Positions 22,100-32,138 of a DNA stretch of 64,000 nucleotides are shown here, piece after piece; within the stretch, counting starts at the first letter, position 1; each line of letters opens with the position of its first letter. Under the pieces are notes generated by a model, which worked only from the letters and a program-made list of their open reading frames with translations, had not been told where the DNA came from and made no database searches. Made by a program: the position numbers and the translations under genes. The DNA comes from Gnetum montanum (lineage: Eukaryota > Streptophyta > Gnetopsida > Gnetales > Gnetaceae), in the NCBI GenBank assembly GCA_015680685.1, contig MNCI01036469.1, positions 798,294 to 862,293 on the forward strand. Reading direction: 5' to 3'.

Positions 22100-23011
22100 C
22101 TATATGTAGTACCGCTTCAGATATATATGATTGACAGGGTTTGGTAACTCGTTGCCGTCGACATCCGCTAACTTGAATGCTCCACTGCTATACGCATTAG
22201 TCACCAAGAAAGGGCCCTCCCAGTTTGCAGAGAATTTGCCCACTGGTTCGCGAACAACCTTGAGAACCAAATCTCCTTTCTTAGTCGAGCGCTGCTGAAG
22301 ATTGTGACGATGCTTTTGCCTCTGCTTGTCTTGATACTTTTCGATTGTATCAAGCATCTGTATTCGCTTCTCCTCCACTGAGTCCAAATCCATGATCCAG
22401 GACTCGGTGTGTTGAGCCTCATTTATAATCATGGAGAGGACCATTCTCAGAGAAGGAATTTGCAACTTGAGAGGCAGCACTGCTTCAGATCCGTAGACTA
22501 GGCTATAGGGCGTATAGTCTGTAGCCGTCCTACATGTAGTACGATACGCCCATAGCACATAGAGGATTTTTCCGTGCCACCGTCTCTTGTTGCTGTTGAG
22601 CATTTTCTTGAGCAGATTGATGATGACTTTGTTTGTTGCTTTAGCTTGACCATTCGCTTGCGGGTAGTAGGGTGAGAAAAAAGATTGTTTAATGCCAAGG
22701 CTATCACAGAAGGATTTGGTTTCTGTACTACTAAACTGTGGTTCATTGTCGGTCACAATAGTCATCGGGAGACCAAATCTGGTTACAATGTTATCTAAGA
22801 CGAAATGGCAAATCTGTTGAGATGTGATCTTCCTTAAAGGAATAGCTTCTACCCATTTCGTAAAGTACTCAGTTGCGGTAATTATGAAGCTATGACCTGC
22901 GGAAGATTTCGGTGTGATGGGACCTATAATGTCTAGTCCCCATCATTGAAAGGGCCATGTTATCTAAGTCGTATGTAACGCTGTAGGTGACACGTGTATA
23001 AGATTTGCGTG
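22100..23011 (-). pseudogene. Integrase catalytic core and C-terminal domain of B
   Basis: Integrase would insert the cDNA into the host chromosome. The first Asp lies in WGLDIIGPI and the second in TDNEPQFSS. The third acidic position, normally Glu in an NGQ(A/V)E motif, reads NGQAKATNKVI, so it is Lys. Two stops lie in frame before the second Asp: a CAA-like codon read as TAG, and a TGA directly before WGLD. The C-terminal part (GDLVLKVVRE, NWEGPFLV, GAFKLADVDG) is a normal SH3-like integrase tail ending LKRYYI at 22100. Confidence 0.85.
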
Positions 23012-23014
23012 ACG

Positions 23015-24394
23015 CTAACACATGTCACAAGTTTTAACCTTTGTCAGGCAATCTTTTTCCATGCGTGGCCAGTAGTACCCTAAGCGGCGAATTTTTGAAG
23101 CCATAGCCCATGGTGCTACATGTCCTCCGCATAATCCCTCGTGAACCTCGCCAACGATATGCTGTGCTTGGTCCTTGTTAACGCAAGTTAGCAGTACTCC
23201 ATCAAAAGAGTGTCTACAGAGAGTACTATCTCCTATGATTACGTACTGCCTAGCTCGCTTGCGGATTGCATCTTTCTGTGCGCGTGTCAATTCGTGCAGT
23301 AGCTCACCTTGTAGGAGGTAAGTCTTAATGTTGTCGTACCATTCTGGCGTGCTTTCTTCGAGAAGAGAAGATATTTTCACCGCTTGAATGATAGGACCTG
23401 TACAATCTGTTATTAAAGCAGGACAAGTGTCGAGTAGATGTGAAGGCACGTTTAAAGCTAGCGTAGCCAGTGCATCGGCCAATGTGTTATCATTTCGTGG
23501 CACGTGTTGGGCATTGATGGTCGCGAATTGCTTCAGAAGATCTTTAGCCATATCACAGTAGGGCTGCAAATGTGCAGCTTTGCAGGCGTAGACTCCTGTG
23601 ATCTGATTGATGACGCGCATCGAATCACCTCTAACTGCCAAGTGTCGAACATCGAGTTCGCTTGTAGCTAGTAATCCTTTGAGGAGCCCCTCATACTCTG
23701 CCATATTGTTCGTACAGGGGAAGGTCAAGTGATAAGCGTGAAGATGCACATCCTCAGGTGATAGCGTAATAACAGTGGCAGCACTGCCACCTCTAGCGGT
23801 TGAAGCTCCGTCGAAATACAACGTTGCTTCGAGGCCTGTTAAGACAAGGCTTACACTATGTACATATCCGTCTGGAAATTCAGGCTCTATGGTTGCCTGA
23901 CTGTCAATAGGAGATGTTACTAATTGGTCGGCCATCGCTTGGCCCTTCGTAGAAGATTGACCAATGTAATGCAAATCGAATTCTGCCGTGATAGCCTTCC
24001 AACGAGCTATTTTGCTACTTTCGTATAAATTATGCGTAATGGCCCTAAGAATGTTATTTTTACAGATGATGTTAACTTGGCTACGGAAAAGATAATGTCT
24101 GCACTTTTTGAGCGTAAATACTAACGCTAAGTAGTTACGCTCTACTTTGTTGTACCTCATTTCATACGCACATAGAGCGTGACTCAAGTAGTAGATGGGT
24201 ACTTCCGACCCATCACCACTCCTTTGACAGAGTAACGCTGCTAAGGCTACGTATGAAGTTGTGAGATAGATATAGAATATTTGATCCCTTTGCGGTGGGA
24301 AAACTGTTGGCAAGCGTTGAAGCTCTTGCTTCAAGCTGTCGAACGCATGCTGACAATCGTCCGTCCATTCGAAATTAACCCCCTTTTTAAGCAA
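23015..24394 (-). pseudogene. RNase H, archaeal-type RNase H and integrase zinc finger of B
   Basis: Domains in order: a connection/RNase H remnant (FYIYLTTSYVALAALLCQ, then VPIYYLSHAL, residues 40-165); then a second RNase H with LYFDGASTARGG (about 190), MAEYEGLLKGL (about 232), VRGDSMRVI (about 255) and RNDNTLADALATLA (about 300). The second set has the Asp-Glu-Asp-Asp pattern of the archaeal-type RNase H known from the Tat clade. The integrase HHCC finger follows (VHEGLCGGHVAPWA ... CDMC). TAA at 24395-24397 and TAG at 23012-23014 separate this frame from its neighbours, but all are in one frame. RNase H would degrade the RNA of the RNA/DNA hybrid. Confidence 0.85.
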
Positions 24395-24397
24395 ATG

Positions 24398-25567
24398 TTA
24401 CATAGGGTGTAACCTTTCGGTTAATCTCGAGATGAACCGCCTGATAAACTGTAACCTCCCCTGTAATCCACGTAACTGCTTAAGACTTGTAGGGGGTGCC
24501 AATTCAACAATAGCTTTGACTTTGTTAGGATCTATGCGTATGCCAGCTTCCGATACCATAAAACCCAACATGCGTCCGGTTTTGACTCCGAACACACAAT
24601 TTTTTGGGTTAAGTTGGAGGTCATATTTAGAGCATCTTTTGAGGACTAACTCCAGATCTTCTGAATGATCTTTGGACTTTAAAGACTTAATAGCTATATC
24701 GTCGACATAATCATTCAGCCATCCTAAGAGGTAATCGCTAAAGATGTACGTCATAGCTCGTTGATATGTTGCTCCGGCGTTTTTTAAGCCAAAAGGCATC
24801 ATGGTGTAGCAAAAGGTCCCCCAAGGTGTCATAAATGTTGTTGTTAGCTGGTGTTCTGGGTTGATGCGTATTTGATTGTAGCCTGAGAAGCCATCCATGA
24901 AGGACAGAAGCGCATGTCCAGCGGTTGTATCCACCAATTGGTCGATACTTGGCAACGGGAAGTTATCCTTGATTGTAGCTTTGTTCAAGTCCCGGAAGTC
25001 AATACAAATGCGTATTCCTCCAGTCTTTTTGGGAACTACTACAATATTGGATACCCAGTCCGAGTAATGAACTGCACGAATAAAATCTGCCTGGTACAGC
25101 TTAGTGATTTCATCACGTACTGCTAGCGCGACTTCTGGCTTGATCTTTCGTGCTTTTTGTCTAACGATTTTGATATGAGGATCTAGAATTATGTTGTGTT
25201 GAATTAATCTTGGGTCTAGTCCTGATAAATCCTCATATGACCATGCAAACACCGTGATGTTATTCTGGAGAACCTGTTTTATGTCATCACTTGCCTTTTG
25301 GTCTAATAGAGAGCTAACCTTGAGAGTTTTAGTCTCGCCCCTATGCGTAACCACAGAGACCTCGTTGAGTGGATCTTCGGTTACATCTCCAGCTTCCAGA
25401 TCTAGCGTGCGTGTCGATTGCTCTAGCCAGTCTGGAGATGTTTTCGACATGGCTATAATTATGTCATTAAGGGCTAGGTTAGTTTCTATTAGTGTGGGAT
25501 CAAGTTGTCTAATGATTTCACTGTGTGGGCTTGCTAAAACTAGCGGTGCAGAGAACATTTCGTCCAT
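24398..25567 (-). pseudogene. Reverse transcriptase of B
   Basis: The domain would copy element RNA into DNA. A 100-residue N-terminal lead is followed by DWVSNIVVVPKKTGGIRICI, then DFRDLNKATIKDNFPLPSID, LSFMDGFSGYNQI, MPFGLKNAGATYQRAM and the catalytic NDYVDDIAIKS. The YVDD box is intact. The start at 25567 lies directly after a TAG and just downstream of a good 3' splice-site sequence. The frame ends in TAA after LHPM, and the next part continues in the same frame. Confidence 0.9.
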
Positions 25568-25579
25568 CTATGAATTATC

Positions 25580-25591
25580 CTGCAAAAGTAT
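25580..25591 (-). promoter_or_regulatory. Candidate 3' splice site before the RT frame of B
   Basis: The minus strand reads ATACTTTTGCAG followed by GATAATTCATAG and the RT start. In the related Ogre elements an intron lies between protease and RT; here the gap is filled by the antisense gene. The matching donor near 31100 is not clear, so this is a suggestion only. Confidence 0.35.
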
Positions 25592-26062
25592 CAAAATGCG
25601 AGAGTAATTAGACAAATACTAAGTGTGATGCTATAAGTTCTGAACGAATACGTTTAGTTTAGTGTACAGGAAGTGCTGTAACGTTGCTGCGTAAAGGTAA
25701 CTGAATTTTAAAGTCTGCGAATAGCCTGTAATTAATGAGACCTGATTACGAGGAGATAAGCTACAGTAGTTTAGGGTCATTTCGGATTGTAATGCGTGCG
25801 ATATCTAGCGCAATTAATGCCTTGATCCTCGGGTTCCAGCTCATACTGACATCAACATTTGGGTAAGTCTCGCTGAAATCGAGTATCAAGTCAGTTAAAT
25901 CTTGCATATAAGTAAGCAGCTTTCAGTAAGAACGGGCTGTTGGCTGTCGCGAATTCGAATTTCTAACTGTTACAAAGCAAGAGGAAGAGGAGCAGAAGCT
26001 TAGAGCGTGTAGTTTGCAAAGACGTGAAAGTGTGAAACTGTGAAGGTTTTGAGATTACGACA
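25592..26062 (+). other. Region upstream of the antisense gene in B
   Basis: No domain is visible. A single monomer of the array theme (AGTTTAGGGTCATTTCGG) occurs near 25770, and GCGTAA words are present. If the antisense gene is transcribed, its promoter should lie here. I see no clear TATA box. Confidence 0.35.
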
Positions 26063-27348
26063 ATGGCACCTAAAGTGAAATGGAAGAACGTGAAATTGAC
26101 AAAAATCGACGAGGTGCAAGAGAATCTGGAGCACGCTTGGCAAGTGGTGGTCGAAGTGAGGGACCCTACGCCTTTGAACCGATAGGTCATTCCTTGCATA
26201 CTTGTGTTGTTTCAGCAGTGTTTATTCTTGTAGCATTGTTCGTGTAAACGAGGGTTTTAGATTATGGTCCTCGCGTTAAGACGAGGGTTTAATGGTGTGC
26301 GTTTATCACTGTTGTCGAGGACCAACCTTGAGCTGTTGCAAGGGTTTGGGCGAGTTAAGCGTAATTTGTAGGTTTCCTGTATTTAAACATGCAAATGTGA
26401 ATCTAGACATTGATCTGTTTATTGCGCTTTCTGTACAGTGTTATGTTAAGGCCTGTCCTAATCGTCTTGGATATCGTTGGGGTTTTGTGCTGCATAAACC
26501 CAATCATGCCTAATGTCCCTCCCCCACATACTCGGTTGCATGGGAAGGCCCTATGGTTTCGAAAGGGCGCGCTGGAGTTTCTGCAGTTTTACTGCGTAAC
26601 TACAGCATTATTATATGGTCAAATTTGTCAGGCGATGTTGCTGGTGCCATTTTGGAGCACCTGCTAGTGGGTTCCGCATAGGGAATTTTGGCCTTCTAGA
26701 CAGACGGAGCCATCGATACTGGTCGTCCCGAGGACCGAGACCTTAGCGCCCGAGGTTTGAGGTGCTTAGGCTGGATCTGGGAAATGGCTCAATTTAGTTG
26801 CTATCACACATATAATACTTTGTTCGTGGCTCGCCATGTCTTGACCTATTTCCAGAACCCACCAGGCACAGTGTACTACTCAGGCGGTTAAGCGGTTTTG
26901 TCAACTATATTGTCATTATCTGTCTATTATTTGAGTTTTTGTGAAGCGTAAGATGAGCCTATGTAGTATTGCATAGGTTTTTTATCCATGAGAACAGGTT
27001 AGTAGGTGATGGTGATACCTTAACCTGGACTGAAACAACAATAAAGGCGTTTACCTCTACTAGTAACGTACACGCCGATGTTATGGGGCAGATCGGTTTC
27101 GACATTCATGAATACCCCACCCATTATGCTAATGCTTTTGAGAATTGCTAGAATCTCGGGTGGCTTCATGACGACTGGACTTTGGATCTGCCCCTTACCG
27201 TTGCGGACGTGCAAAGGAAACTTCCTCCATTTCCATTGCCATTTGGACCTGGTAAAACTTCTGCGTATTCTATTGTTGCGTGGTGTAATTGTGAATTATG
27301 AATTTTGCGTAATAGTGTTTTTGTTTGGCCTGTGTCTACATTGTTCAG

Positions 27349-28398
27349 TCAGGGAATCCCGGGAGATGACCCTTACAATTTCCGGCCGCGAGGCGAATAC
27401 CCTCCTCTTCCGCTATGGCGACATCAAAGATGCACAACGCTGGCTCGGCCATGTGGCGGCCCTAGTTGCGGTGGTCTCCAAGATACGAGAAGTGAGGCTA
27501 ATGCATTTATTTTTAGCCGCAACCCCTGATGTCCCCACCAGCAAAATGTTAATGCTGGTCAACTCCTTCAGCGAAAGGGCAGAGCATTTTTGCACGCGCG
27601 TGGATCACATACGTGTAAGTTTTGACATTGACACTTAGCTCTTTGAAGATCTTTTCGGTGTCCCCTCTAACGACCTTCCCATAGAGGAAAAGGCAAAGAG
27701 GAGTCTCGACTGCCAGAAGTGGCTGGAGGAGTGGGTAGGGGTCAAGAAGGAGCCTAAAGGAATCCCTTGTGAAAGAATCAAACTAGAAATCTCCAAGACA
27801 GTTTATCCTCTTTTTCGGGCCCGGGCTTTCCCCAAAACACTCTCACAGGGGAGATTTTTTTTCATAGAGCAGACCCGTATTATGCAGGAGGTTATCGAAG
27901 AAGGGACCCAGTTTAATTGGGCAAGCTATTTTGCTGAGGGGTTACGCACTGAGATGATCAAGCTTCGCAAGAAGCTCGAGTCTCGTTTCAACATGCATTA
28001 TGCCTTCTTCATAGCTTGCCTTCGGCATTTTGCTGAATTCTTGCTCATCCAAAGGAATGGGGTCTGGGTGCTGCAAGACCGAGACCAGCTATCCAGGCCT
28101 TGGATTACCCACATTTTCAGCACTACGCGTGGATAGGATCCCCCGGAAGGGATTGGAGACTCTCTGTCTATAACGACCAGAGATTTGGTAGCTTCTCGAA
28201 TGCGAGGCCCCGACAACATAGGCGAGATAATGCCTACTTACACTGGCGATGCCTCACGAGGGAAACGTTTGGTGGAAGAAATTGTAGAACCTGCAGCTCG
28301 GTGTAAAAGGCTTCGTATAATCGAGGCCTCTGCGGAGTCCTGGAGTGGCACTGGTCAAACGGTGGAAGTTAGGGTTCAGCGAAGTAAACCTCTGCCTG
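27349..28398 (+). pseudogene. Exon 4 of the B antisense gene
   Basis: The largest exon, 1050 nt against 1047 nt in C. The acceptor reads TTGTTCAG and the donor GTAAGC; both ends are phase 1. It holds the best conserved part of the protein: MTLTISGREA, GDIKDAQRWL, LFEDLFGVP, YPLFRARAFPK, FNMHYAFFIACLRHFAEFLL, RDQLSRPWI. In-frame stops at about 27636 (TAG) and 28135 (TAG) show decay. Confidence 0.7.
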
Positions 28399-28995
28399 GT
28401 AAGCATGAAAGAAGTGTATTGAAAGTTGTATTATAGAATGTTTAGCTAGGATATTTTAAATGGTATTAAGGGTATTCTATGATGTGACAAGAAAAAGTTA
28501 CGGAGCAGTTGACCCCTGAAACAGGGGCAATGATATTAAGTCGTGGGGAAGGGGCCCCAGTTTTGGAAGAAGAGGCCCCAGCTACTAGGGTGATCCATGC
28601 ACAGATTCTTGTGCGTGAGGAGGCCCTAGCTGTTAGGACAAACGATGCACAGAATCTTGTGCGTGAAGAGAGAAAGGAGGCGGAAGATGTTAGCGAGCTT
28701 CCCATTGTCACTGGTAGAGGTAATGAGCGTGTTGGAAACTTTGTAGAATTCTATTAATAATTAGAGTTTCTAACTTAACTACGCTATAGGAGAAGAAGAT
28801 ACATCCACGTCCGCCGCTGTGAGCAGAGCGTGGAGAGACTTTCCTGACAAGTTCGCCTTCATGGAAGGCGTTGTCAGTGATATGATTGAGCGTCTCGAGC
28901 GCGTCGATCCTGAGGCTGGTACGCTATAGTTCTAAAAGGTTTATTTTATTGTATAGTGGTAATATATCATATATATTGATAATGTTTGCTGTTAG

Positions 28996-29813
28996 GAGCT
29001 CGCCTTCGATGGGACCCAACAGAGCCCATTGATTTAGACACAGTGGAGCCTCCATTTGATGGGGCAGTCATGCCACGCCACATTTATAAAGAGATGCGTA
29101 AATATGCGTTACGATCGACACGCTCCTTATGAGAGAGTAAGGGTGTAAATGAGAACCTCTGGAAAAGGGTGCAGAGGTTAGAGGAGAAGAATGAGTCTCT
29201 GAGCAAAGAGCTCAGGGACCTAAAGTCACGATGCGAGTTCCTACAGGTGCGGGAAATAGGTGACGAGGACTGTTGCACTGTTGTTATTGACTACTCCCGT
29301 TATTAGACTGCCATTAAGAATAGCATGCAAACCGGTCAGGCGTTGGTAGAGCAGCAGATGCAGATAGAGCTATTAGCTCAGAAAAGCCAAGACTGGAGGG
29401 ATTACTGCGCAAGTGTGCAAGAATGGGGGCAGAAGGAAAAGGACCACAAACATTTGTATAAGTGAGATAGCATCACTTATCGTCAACGTTATCATGATTC
29501 TGCCGTTGAAGCCCAATCCTTGCGAGTCTTCCTGAACATCATTCGAGCATCCGAAGCCTTCAAGAAGTTTCAAGCGCAGGTGACTGTAAGTGCGTCCCCG
29601 GAAAGGGAGGTGACTCTCCCCGGGGGCCAGACTACCATCCCTACTTTCTTCCCTGACCCTCCTCGTTGGACTAGCGTGGAAAAAGGGAAGGTGAAGGCTG
29701 GCACTGCTCTAGGAGATGAAGTGTGGTCTGACCTTACGGAGGATGAAATCATGGAGCGCCTATGGGCCGGCTTGGAAAATCTTCCCTTTGCTGCGGAAGT
29801 AGGGCCATCACGA
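28996..29813 (+). pseudogene. Exon 7 of the B antisense gene (coiled coil)
   Basis: 818 nt, acceptor TTTGCTGTTAG, donor GTAAGT, phase 1 in and phase 0 out. It starts ARLRWDPTEPID and continues in one frame through a heptad-like charged stretch (LWKRVQRLEEKNESLSKELR), then DYCASVQEWGQKEKDHKHLY, and ends with PPRWTSVEKGKVKAGTALG and DLTEDEIMERLWAGLENL. Three in-frame stops interrupt 272 codons. Confidence 0.7.
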
Positions 29814-30315
29814 GTAAGTTAATCATGACGAAGTCTAAATTTTCTGATTGTGTTGTCACGTTTTGTCTTGCTAATGTATTCTCTGTATTTAGGTACCCGA
29901 AGAGGATAGAGAAGGCAAGCCAGCTAAGGAGCAAGTGCAAGAAGAGGGGCGTAGTGATGAAGAGTGTCCTCCTGCGGAGCTGGTGCAAGAGCAAGAACCT
30001 CATGAAGAGGGGATTCTTCATGAAGGAATACTTCCCAGAAAAGACAGCCCACTAGAGGATGATTTATTAGGACTAGAGCCGAACTTGAGAGATACTAGTG
30101 ACAGTGGCATCAGAGGAGATGCGTAATTGTGATTTACGCATGGTTTTATTGATTGTTGTTAACAATGGTTATGCGAATGACTGAAAGACTAGCTATAAGA
30201 TTTTCTGGCAATTTTTAAATGTCTATTTAAATTTTGTCTTTTACGTTTTTACTTGCAAAGTGTAAGCGTATCTGTTAACGATTTTGCCTAAGTTATGCTG
30301 CGATAGAATGAAATT

Positions 30316-30770
30316 ACTAGTTTAAGGCCATAGCGGACTATCACTAGTTTTAGGCCATTGCGGGCCATCTGGCGAGTTTGCGTAATCTGGAAACTAGTTT
30401 TAAGCCATTGCGGGCCATGGCTAGTTTTAGTCCATTGTGGGCCATGATGGGAGTGTGCGTAATCTGGAAACTAGTTTTAGGCCATTGCGGGCCATCTGGC
30501 GAGTTTGCGTAATCTAGAAACTAGTTTTAAGCCATTGCGGGCCATGGCTAGTTTTAGTCCATTGTGGGCCATGATGGGAGTGTGCGTAATCTGGAAACTA
30601 GTTTTAGGCCATTGCGGGCCATCTGGCGAGTTTGCGTAATCTAGAAACTAGTTTTAAGCCATTGCGGGCCATGGCTAGTTTTAGACCATTGTGGGCCATG
30701 ATGGGAGTGTGCGTAATCTGGAAACTAGTTTTAGGCCATTGCGGGCCATGGCTAGTTTAAGGCTGTTGCA
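30316..30770 (-). repeat. Higher-order tandem array of B, period 127 bp
   Basis: Three monomers of AGTTTTAGGCCATTGCGGGC type plus a GTTTGCGTAATCTGGAAACT spacer form a 127-bp block. GAGTGTGCGT recurs at 30451, 30578 and 30705, exactly 127 apart. The array lies between the last exon of the antisense gene and the end of gag-protease. Confidence 0.9.
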
Positions 30771-31125
30771 GGCCCCTTTTGCGTAATATAGAGAGCATAA
30801 TTAATGATAATGTATTTTTCTGCGTAATTGGACTAAAGTGATCAAAAGGCATAAATAGCGTACATAATAGAAATGTAATAACGTAAGGAATGGCAAGCGT
30901 AAACATTGAACATTTCTATAGCGTAAATATGCATTGAGCGAAAATGGACTGCTAAGCGTAAACAATGATAATTGGTAAAAAACATGATAATGTGTGTAAA
31001 TACCATTCAATTCAACTGCTAATTCGCAATTGCTTCTTAATGGCCTTTACGTTCAGTGTTGCGTAAGGGTGGAGGGATTTACAGTCTGACTCCTCCACGC
31101 CGCCATCCTGAAATGGCAGGTTGGC

Positions 31126-31944
31126 TCAGGCTAGACTGTCATCATTGGTTTCGATTTGTTGAGGGATTTGGAGATGGGTGTGATCATCCGATGTTTCTAT
31201 CTCCAAACCCCGTTCTTCCTCAATGTTGTTGACAGTCTTGGGGGTGATTTCATCACCGCGTATTACGACCTCCCCTCCTGCGTAGGGTAGGTATATTTCC
31301 TGATGTATCGATGATGAAACCACCCTCAGCTGGGCTAACTAGGATCTCCCTAAGATCAAGTTAAACCCAGGTATCTCCTCGACAACTAGGAATGTGGCAT
31401 CCGTTGGGAATTGATTTCCTACCACCAACTCGATACACACCGTCCCCTTGACCTGAACCCTTGCTCCGTTGAATGACTTTACACATGTTGTTGTCGTGGG
31501 AATGATCTGGTCGACAAGACCCAACCTATCCATGATGGGATAAGGAATGACATTTGCAGCTGTGCCGTCGTCCACATGTACCCTCCGGATCAGGTACTGA
31601 CCAACACGAATGCTGATGAACATGGGTTCAGTTGTCACCTGGCCTTTCTCAGGATCATCTTTGATGGATTCGTCATGAAAGGTCAGTGAGGTAGGCTTAG
31701 GTTGCTCAGCTTTAGAAGGAAACATGACAGTGTGTATCACTTCTTCCTCCGCTGGTAAGCTTTTGTCCACAGATATGGATGTCAGCATGCGGACCATAGC
31801 CTCACGGTGTTCTCGGGATGTCATGAGCAGGTCATAGAGGCTCAGCCTTGTATTTTTTTGTTTCAGAGCCTGTTTGACCTGCGTAAACGCGTCGAGGAGG
31901 TTCTTCTCTTGGCTAGGTTGTTTATTCCCCTTGTCTTCTTCCAT
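31126..31944 (-). pseudogene. pro: Protease region of B
   Basis: Retropepsin-type aspartic protease of the Gag-Pol polyprotein. A linker with QALKQKNTRLSLYDLLMTSR precedes the active-site block VHVDDGTAANVIPYPIMDRL and ends with PGFNLILGRS and a TAG where C reads LGRPWLTQL. The frame then continues as VVSSSIHQEIYLPYAGGEVV and ends in TGA after DDSLA. The catalytic centre is Asp-Asp-Gly instead of Asp-Ser/Thr-Gly. The region joins gag through a frameshift near 32340. Confidence 0.8.
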
Positions 31945-32138
31945 TCATCCCAAGAGATGAATCTCCCGAGGTCGAATGATGTCAGTCGAGGGGTTGTTCT
32001 TTTTCTCACCGAGAGGAGGTGGCTACGTTTCTGCACCTTTATCCTGTCTCTGAGGTACAGGCGAAGGCACAGAGGCCAGGGGCCTAGGCTTAGGGAAGCT
32101 GAGCGTAAAGTGGTCTTTTGTAGCGTTAATAGATGTGT

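Larger units (their letters stand above)
26063..30126 (+). pseudogene. Antisense multi-exon gene of B, between protease and RT (degenerate copy)
   Basis: Unrecognised protein gene on the strand opposite gag-pol. Predicted exons: 26063-26183, 26439-26883, 26998-27251, 27349-28398, 28492-28719, 28790-28918, 28996-29813, 29893-30126; about 1,090 codons. The borders of exons 3 to 8 have GT/AG; the exon 1 and exon 2 donors are damaged. Introns 3-6 are phase 1 and intron 7 is phase 0, as in C. Blocks shared with C include GWLHDDW (exon 3), GDIKDAQRWL and FGVPSN (exon 4), PLFRARAFPK, RDQLSRPWITHIF, and RLRWDP plus a coiled coil (exon 7); the last exon is acidic and ends GDA. Stops lie in exon 2, exon 4 (near 27636 and 28135) and exon 7. 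No known domain, signal peptide or membrane span is evident. Confidence 0.7.

Noticed and set aside
25963-26199. Minus-strand frame of 78 codons upstream of RT as part of pol
   Set aside because: It overlaps exon 1 of the antisense gene, has no pol motif and lies outside the RT frame.
30316-30770. CRISPR-like repeat array
   Set aside because: The monomers are imperfect, spacers are themselves repeats, the period is 127 bp, and the setting is a plant retrotransposon.
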